Origin: Lepas anatifera
Lineage: Eukaryota; Arthropoda; Thecostraca; Lepadidae
DNA: 64,000 nucleotides
NCBI GenBank assembly: GCA_034440635.1
Contig: JAOTON010001713.1
Span: forward strand, 992,001-1,056,000
Direction: 5' to 3'
Shown: piece after piece, positions 58,536 to 64,000 of the stretch
Layout: every line of letters begins with the position of its first letter
How positions within the stretch are numbered: position 1 is the stretch's first letter
The notes under the pieces: generated by a model
Database searches by the model: none
Seen by the model: the letters and a program-made list of their open reading frames with translations, nothing else
What the model was told of the DNA's origin: nothing
Program-made: the position numbers and the translations under genes

Positions 58536-59537
58536 GAATGTAAGGACGGTGAGATGAATGAAAGGTGGTGGACTCGCCGGACATGGGATTACACCGTTAT
58601 TAGTGAAGACCGGCCGAAATATGGTCTGTGAGAGAATAAGGACCACTGTGAGCATCTAGTGCAACTACTATGTCGCTGGCAGTGGGCAGAGTGCGAAGTT
58701 GTTGAATGCTGGCGAGTCGACATCGGATTGCGGTAATGCGAACTGCACTGTAACTGCAAAGGCTGCTGCACTGGGGGCGGGCAAGAAACGTCAGAGGTCT
58801 GCAGGGCAGATGACTACCTTATTTGTATAAACAATGTTGGTTTAAACGCCGAAGAAGAATCGTAGTACCGGCTTGCCAGCAGAAAACAAGTCGGTGGTAC
58901 AAGTTCTGTATAGAGTATAATGTAAAAAATGCGGGATAAATTAGAACTCAGACTCATAGGATTCAGTAGCAGAATTGAAAGCTGGGACATTAAGTACTTG
59001 AGAAAGACCAGCGCACCGAGAGGATGAAGAAGAAACTCCAGAAATTGGGGAAACTGAGTAGCAAAAACACTGGCAGGGTGAAATAGATGGAGTACTTCTC
59101 CAGGCAAACCTACCTCATGCTTCCGTCTGCCTTTTTCGTCAGTGAAACCAAAGGAGAAAATATTGATTTGATTGTGGTAAATCTGCCGAAGGAAGTTCTC
59201 CATATCCAAACGTGGCCAGGCAGGACTGAATAGTGGCCGCCTGCTGGGAGCGGTGCAGCGTGCTGGGGTGACAGCTGCCGACTGATGTCACCTTCACAGA
59301 CCGCACTGTTGGTACCAACAGAATACCGCAGCAGAATCGGTCGGCAGTCGCTGACACTATCACAACTGCGCCGACGAGGCAGCGTTCGGGCTGGATGGTA
59401 CGAATCTAAGGTATCCTTCCCTGAAGTTACCGGAAGACGTGCTACCAACTAGAGTCCTCGATCTGTTATGCCGTTTGATAGAACTACGGTGTTGTTAATG
59501 TATCGTGTGAAAGCGCCGCGTGGTGGCTCTTGCAGCG
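58536..59537. other. Intron 7, no gene recognised
   Basis: No supported coding region or element termini. The sequence is of mixed composition. Confidence 0.35.
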
Positions 59538-59982
59538 AAAGTGACACCTTGGTCGAATCCTGGAATTTAGTGTAATTAAGGGTACTTTTAGTCGAAAACA
59601 ATGGAAGCGTCCATGATTTCTCTGAAAAATGTACAATAAGCTCAATATTTTGATTTTTAAAATGCACCTCTAGGGAAAGAAATAAATATATGTCTGTGGA
59701 TGACGTCATGATCTGGCAACCACTGCCATATTCAATACGCTTCAAGGGCTTCGATTGGCTGATACTCACCGTGACGTCAGCGTATGTCGTCACACCAACA
59801 GCTATGACGGCTGTGGCCTACTGATACGGGTACATGTAGGGTACATTTCAGGTAGCTTTTAGTTTTTCTCTACGGAAATTTTGAGTTCAATACAAATGAT
59901 ATATAGAGTACCGGGTTTTCCGGCATGCTTTGCAACTTGACTATCTCAGTTAAAATCACTCTATAAAGGTGCCACATTCCTT
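59538..59982. mobile_element. TTAA MITE family B, copy 2 (left end decayed)
   Basis: It matches 17255-17667 through TTGGTCGAATCCTGGAATT, CTCAATATTTTGATTTTT, ACGCTTCAAGGGCTTCGAT and TACGGAAATTTTGAGTT. It continues without interruption through CTCAGTTAAAATCACTCTAT to GTGCCACATTCCTT, followed by TTAA at 59983-59986. The uninterrupted stretch is the empty-site reference for the nested locus in intron 3. Confidence 0.85.
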
Positions 59983-60086
59983 TTAAAGGGTATGCTTTAC
60001 AACTTGCTTGCTTTACAACTTGGCATGCTTTACAACTTGGCTATCTCAGTTAAAATTGGGTTATAAAGGTGCCACATTCAATTTAA

Positions 60087-60524
60087 AAGGAATGTGGCAC
60101 CTTTATAGCGTGATTTTAACTGAGATAGTCAAGTTGTAAAGCATATCGGAACACTCGGTACTCAATATCTCATTTGTCTTGGAACTCGAAATGTCCGTAG
60201 AGAAAAGCTAAAACGCTACCTGAAATGTACCCAAAATGTACCCAAGCAGCCGGCCACAGTTGTCAACTGTTGGCGTGACGACATGCCGACGTCACGGTGA
60301 GTAGTCAGCCTATTTGATACCTATTGAATATGGTAGTAGTTGCCAGATCATGTCATGCACAGGGAGAGCTTTATTTTTCCACCTAGAGGGGCATTTTAAA
60401 AATCAAAATATTGAGCTCATTGCACATCTTTTCAGAGGAATCATGAATGTTTTTTATGATTTTCGGACAAAAATACCCCTAGTTACACTAAATTCATGGA
60501 TTCGACCAAGGTGCCACATTCCCT
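60087..60524. mobile_element. TTAA MITE family B, copy 3, inverted
   Basis: It starts AAGGAATGTGGCACC and ends GGTGCCACATTCCCT, flanked by TTAA at 60083-60086 and 60525-60528. Its internal text is the reverse complement of copy 2. A truncated right end of another copy occupies about 59991-60082. The pair therefore forms a long imperfect palindrome. Confidence 0.85.
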
Positions 60525-60528
60525 TTAA

Positions 60529-61005
60529 GTAATTGCCCAGTTGTTTTCGGTTCAGATTGTAATAATTAAACTTGCACTGAGATTGTGATGCTTAGTCCTT
60601 CATGCGGCAATAAGACACTTCCTTTTACGTTGCAGCGACGTCAGCCCTCCTCCATTGCAGTGTTTTTTCCTTCGAAACCTCATTGGGATACCGAGAAACT
60701 GATGTAATCGGCTGTGATCCAAGCTATGATTTAGTGACAAGAAACATTGCAAGGTAGTGCACATCGTCAGTCACCCTGGGTATAGTATTCGAAATCAGAA
60801 TGTTGTTTCCTCCCCACTTCTAATTAACGGCCATTGAATGGCGTTATTGACAAATACAATAGAATTACATTTTGAACCACAGCCACATCGAACCATTTCC
60901 GAAGCTGTGCTTTTTCGTGTTAATGAAAACGCTGTGCTAGCATTAGAGAATTGTACGTTATATATATTTGTTGTACGCAATTGTGCTGGCGGATCAGACT
61001 GTGGG
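60529..61005. other. Intron 7, no gene recognised
   Basis: Non-coding stretch between the MITE pair and the 45-bp array. Confidence 0.4.
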
Positions 61006-61935
61006 GAGGGGGGGTCGGCTGCTGACGTCCGGGGATGCTGCTGTCCTGGCTGTGGCGGGTCAGTTGCTGACGTCCGGGGATGCTGCTGTCCTGGCTGTGG
61101 CGGGTCGGCTGCTGACGTCCGGGGATGCTGCTGTCCTGGCTGCGGCGGGTCGGCTGCTGACGTCCGGGGATGCTGCTGTCCTGGCTGTGGCGGGTCAGTT
61201 GCTGACGTCCGGGGATGCTGCTGTCCTGACTGCGGCGGGTCGGCTGCTGACGTCCGGGGATGCTGCTGTCCTGGCTGTGGCGGGTCGGCTGCTGATGTCC
61301 GGGGATGCTGCTGTCCTGGCTGTGGCGGGTCGGCTGCTGACGTCCGGGGATGCTGCTGTCCTGGCTGTGGCGGGTCTGCTGCTGACGTCCGGGGATGCTG
61401 CTGTCCTGGCTGTGGCGGGTCGGCTGCTGACGTCCGGGGATGCTGCTGTCCTGGCTGTGGCGGGCCGGCTGCTGACGTCCGGGGATGCTGCTGTCTGGCT
61501 GTGGCGGGTCAGTTGCTGACGTCCGGGGATGCTGCTGTCCTGGCTGTGGCGGGTCGGCTGCTGACGTCCGGGGATGCTGCTGTCCTGGCTGTGGCGGGTC
61601 GGCTGCTGACGTCCGGGGATGCTGCTGTCCTGGCTGTGGCGGGTCGGCTGCTGACGTCCGGGGATGCTGCTGTCCTGGCTGTGGCGGGTCTGCTGCTGGC
61701 GTCCGGGGATGCTGCTGTCCTGGCTGTGGCGGGTCGGCTGCTGACGTCCGGGGATGCTGCTGTCCTGGCTGTGGCGGGTGTTGTGCGTCCGGGATGCGTG
61801 TCTGGCTTGGCGGGTCGGCTGCTGACGTCCGGGATGCTGCTGTCCTGGCTGTGGCGGGTCGTTGCTGCGTCCGGGTGCTGCGTGTGGCGGGTCGGCTGCT
61901 GGCGTCCGGGGATGCTGCTGTCCTGGCTGAGCTGC
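61006..61935. repeat. 45-bp minisatellite, about 20 units, intron 7
   Basis: Units contain GCTGCTGACGTCCGGGGATG and CTGCTGTCCTGGCTGTGGCG, with starts at 61021, 61066 and 61111 showing an exact 45-bp period. Because 45 is a multiple of three, a Cys/Gly-rich open frame persists. A one-base deletion near 61494 shifts it. The last few units are degraded (GCGTCCGGGATGCG, GTTGCTGCGTCCGGGTG). Confidence 0.95.
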
Positions 61936-62223
61936 CGGAACGGGCTTAGTGACGTTTGTGGGTGCGTCAAAGCCTGCATGTCTGGAAGTGGCGTCTTAGT
62001 CCTTACTCAGCTTGGAAATAGAATCAGACTGTCTCCCCCTCCTTAAAAAGGATTTAGGGAAGAAGAAAGAAAAACAGATATGTGAAATAAACAGCAGCTG
62101 GTGTTGGTCTGTAATATTCCAGGATTGCAGAAAATGCAAATTCTAGTCCGGACTAGGACGACGTGTTTCGATTTCACGATTGCCATTCCACCCAGCTGAC
62201 GCCTCGGGCCTGTGCCTTTGCAG

Positions 62224-62345
62224 ATTCTGGGCACGCGTCGGATGATGCAGGTGAACTTTGAGGAGTTCGAGAAGCTGATGGCGCAGTGTTTCGAGGTTTT
62301 CATCTGCTGGGACGACGAGTACGACAAACTGCAGGGACTGCTGCG
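62224..62345 (+). CDS. DYNC1H1: Dynein heavy chain, coding exon 8 (last in window)
   Basis: The 122-base exon reads '[20 protein letters not shown]' and '[20 protein letters not shown]', matching the LGTR...FEEFEK...CFEVF-WDDEY-KL block of dynein-1. The acceptor is TTTGCAG|ATTCTG and the donor is a perfect GCG|GTAAGT. It ends in phase 2 within an arginine codon, so the gene continues to the right of the window. Confidence 0.96.
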
Positions 62346-62375
62346 GTAAGTCCAGCGGGCGCTCTGTACTGCCGG

Positions 62376-62945
62376 GACTCGTGGGACTGCCGGTACTACC
62401 GGGGCTTCCGGTACTACCGGTACTACCGGGCTGCCGGTACTGCCGGTACTACCCTACGGCCGGTCCTACCGTACGGCCGGTACTACCGTACGGCCGGTAC
62501 TACCGTACGGCCGGTACTACCGGTACGGCCGGTACTACCGGTACTACCGGGGCGGCGGTACTACCGGTACGGCCGGTCCTACCGGTACGGCCGGTACTAC
62601 CGGGGCTGCCGGTACTACCGGTACTACCGGGGCTGGCGGTACTACCGGGGCTGCCAGTACGGCCGGTACTACCGGGGCTGCCGGTACTACCGGTACTACG
62701 CCGGTACTACCGGGGCTGCCGGTACTACCGGTACTACCGGTACTACCGGGGCTGCCGGTACTACCGGGGCTGCCGGTACGGCCGGTACTACCGGGGACTG
62801 CCGGTACTGCCGGTACTACCGGTACTACCCTACGGCCGGTACTATCGGGGCTGCCGATACTACCGGGACTGCCGGTACTGCCGGTACTGCCGGTACCGGC
62901 AGTACTACCGCAGAACCTGTACTGCCGGTACTACCGGGGCTGCCG
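62376..62945. repeat. 9-bp-based CCGGTACTA/CCGGGGCTG minisatellite in intron 8
   Basis: The array starts about 30 bases after the exon 8 donor. Units CCGGTACTA, CCGGTACTG, CCGGTACGG and CCGGGGCTG mix in varied order. It is very rich in the palindrome CCGGTACCGG-like text. Open frames (Arg/Tyr-, Gly/Thr- and Pro/Leu-rich) are artefacts of the 9-bp period. Confidence 0.93.
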
Positions 62946-63400
62946 GACTACGATCTTGCAACCCCTACATTCATACTGCTGCAGCTGAGAACAAACAAAC
63001 TGGGTCCGCGTCAGGTTTTTCCTCACTTTCGATATGTTTATCAGAACCCGATGACGATTGCGGTAAGGACGACGGCTTCTATTCTAGCAGTTATTCGTTC
63101 TCTGTTCGTAGTGGACCTAGATAACACGAGATTTCTTCGGCCATTTATTTCGGCGATACCGGTATGTACGCCTATGGTTCAGACGCTTCGTTTTCGGGCG
63201 GCGGGAATTCGAGTAGCGGGGACCACGACGCCGTCTCGGTCGGCGAATACCACGCTGTAGTCTCAACAGGATGCACATTCCAGCGATCAGCAGAGAGTTT
63301 TCATCTATCCGGGGCGAAGTTTGCAAAAACAGTGACTGGCTTGGGCTCAAATACCCTTTTTATACCGGAATATTTGCCGTTCATAATGAAACCGTTCTTG
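62946..63400. other. Intron 8, dispersed repeat and Arg-rich antisense frame
   Basis: Text at 63045-63112 resembles the duplicated unit at 2325-2455 (CGGCTTCTAT, TTCGTTCTCTGTT). On the minus strand, 63350-63117 reads an arginine-rich stretch ('[18 protein letters not shown]'). No function can be assigned. Confidence 0.4.
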
Positions 63401-63990
63401 AGCATTTATAAGGTCTGATAGGAAAAATGATCAGCGCTGGAACGTACAACATCGATAACAATATCGCGAATGCAATCAGAGAGTAACATACATACATCCT
63501 TGGCCGACGTGACACCATCCAACAATTCGAACTGATACACGAAATGCAAAAATTGACCCAAAAAGGTCCTCCCAATGTTGCCACCTTCGTTGTACACCCA
63601 AAAGAATTTTGGCGTTCATTTTGGTGCATTAACTCCCGAAATATTTCCTTCTGCCAAGAACGGAGAGGCTTCTCTCGCTGGAGAGCTGCTCTCCGCCTGG
63701 CCTGTTCTCTGTTCTTAATCTCGATTGTGGCTTCGATGTTTGTGCGGTGGATGATATAGGGCGGAGTAGATTTGACGACGTATTTTTCTTTACCTTTGAC
63801 AGGCTTTCTCACGACCTCCTCGATGTTCAGCTTCCTTTTGGCGGGCTGAGTATTGGGAACATCCTGTCCCTGCTCAGCCGCCCAGTCGCCAGTGGTCCAG
63901 ATGCCGGTGTTTTCTTTCGTACAGTAACGGTAGTTGTCCCGTGCAGACGAACGTGCCATCTCGAAATGGAAATTTTATCATCGTGATGCA
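63400..63990 (-). pseudogene. Endogenous CRESS-DNA-virus-like Rep relic (helicase side)
   Basis: Reading leftward on the minus strand, 'YCTKEN' (about 63930) resembles the third rolling-circle motif of circular ssDNA virus Rep. A basic linker follows, then 'LRSWQKEI' (about 63660), the usual start of the superfamily 3 helicase. The Walker A region near 63585 lies in another frame, with an arginine where the invariant lysine is expected, so it is broken by a frame change near 63600 and probably by that substitution. Any N-terminal motifs would lie to the right of the window. This is an old integrated copy with no intact product. Confidence 0.6.
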
Positions 63991-64000
63991 TTAAATACAC

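Noticed and set aside
60838..62046. Cys/Gly-rich 402-codon gene
   Set aside because: Intronic 45-bp repeat with no family similarity; kept only as a low-interest finding.
62286..63260. Arg/Tyr-rich 324-codon frame after exon 8
   Set aside because: It begins in exon 8 in a wrong frame and follows the 9-bp repeat; the exon 8 donor is a perfect GTAAGT.
63117..63350. Circovirus-like capsid N-terminus from the Arg-rich antisense frame
   Set aside because: The basic stretch lies inside the frame, not at its start; nearby DNA belongs to a dispersed repeat, and Arg-richness alone is weak.

Overview
This window is animal nuclear DNA. A single conserved host gene runs along the plus strand: eight coding exons of the cytoplasmic dynein heavy chain (DYNC1H1 family), from the start codon at 13236 to a splice donor after 62345. 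They encode about the first 433 residues, the N-terminal dimerising tail. Every exon has AG/GT borders and the reading phases join without a break. Sequence between and upstream of the exons is dominated by transposable elements and GC-rich minisatellites. Penelope, Helentron-like, P-like, hAT and TTAA-type elements plus a CRESS-DNA-virus Rep relic suggest an invertebrate, perhaps an aquatic arthropod. The phylum is a guess; 'metazoan' is firm.

Layout. 1-12650 (5' flank): LINE relics (1835-2330 minus; 8205-10880 minus; an ORF1 relic at 11740-12650 minus), a 754-bp pure (GA)n tract, a ~50-bp minisatellite built on a hAT-like terminus, and a ~270-bp tandem repeat carrying NRF-1-type palindromes. 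12826-13235: a strong hairpin, then a 49-bp minisatellite that stops just short of the dynein start codon. 13236-15711: exons 1-3, with 32 exact-period 46-bp repeats that each contain a copy of the exon 3 splice acceptor. Intron 3 (15712-25998) holds a Harbinger-like MITE and a deep nest: SINE in a MITE, in a ~7.4-kb insert with a P-like transposase relic, in one TTAA MITE, in another TTAA MITE. Exons 4 and 5 follow, then intron 5 (26561-34396) with a GGAA/GGGA microsatellite and an I-clade LINE (ORF1, endonuclease, RT, RNase H) interrupted by a TTAA MITE and a 53-bp LINE scrap.

Intron 6 (34584-57773, 23 kb) contains a Penelope RT fragment, another TTAA MITE, a second I-clade ORF1, an OTU protease plus PIF1 helicase relic (Helentron-like) split by a SINE, a 1-kb TTAA element and a 5.55-kb hAT-flanked element, and a LINE RT fragment ending close to exon 7. 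Intron 7 (57995-62223) has 32-bp and 45-bp minisatellites and an inverted pair of TTAA MITEs. After exon 8 come a 9-bp-based minisatellite and, at the right edge, a broken CRESS-DNA-virus-like Rep helicase on the minus strand.

The protein-coding relics other than dynein are fragmented by stops and frameshifts and look dead. The strongest observations are tandem multiplication of a splice acceptor at dynein exon 3, a series of insertions whose target-site duplications and empty-site reconstructions agree, and a SINE whose 3' tail matches LINE 3' ends in the same window.
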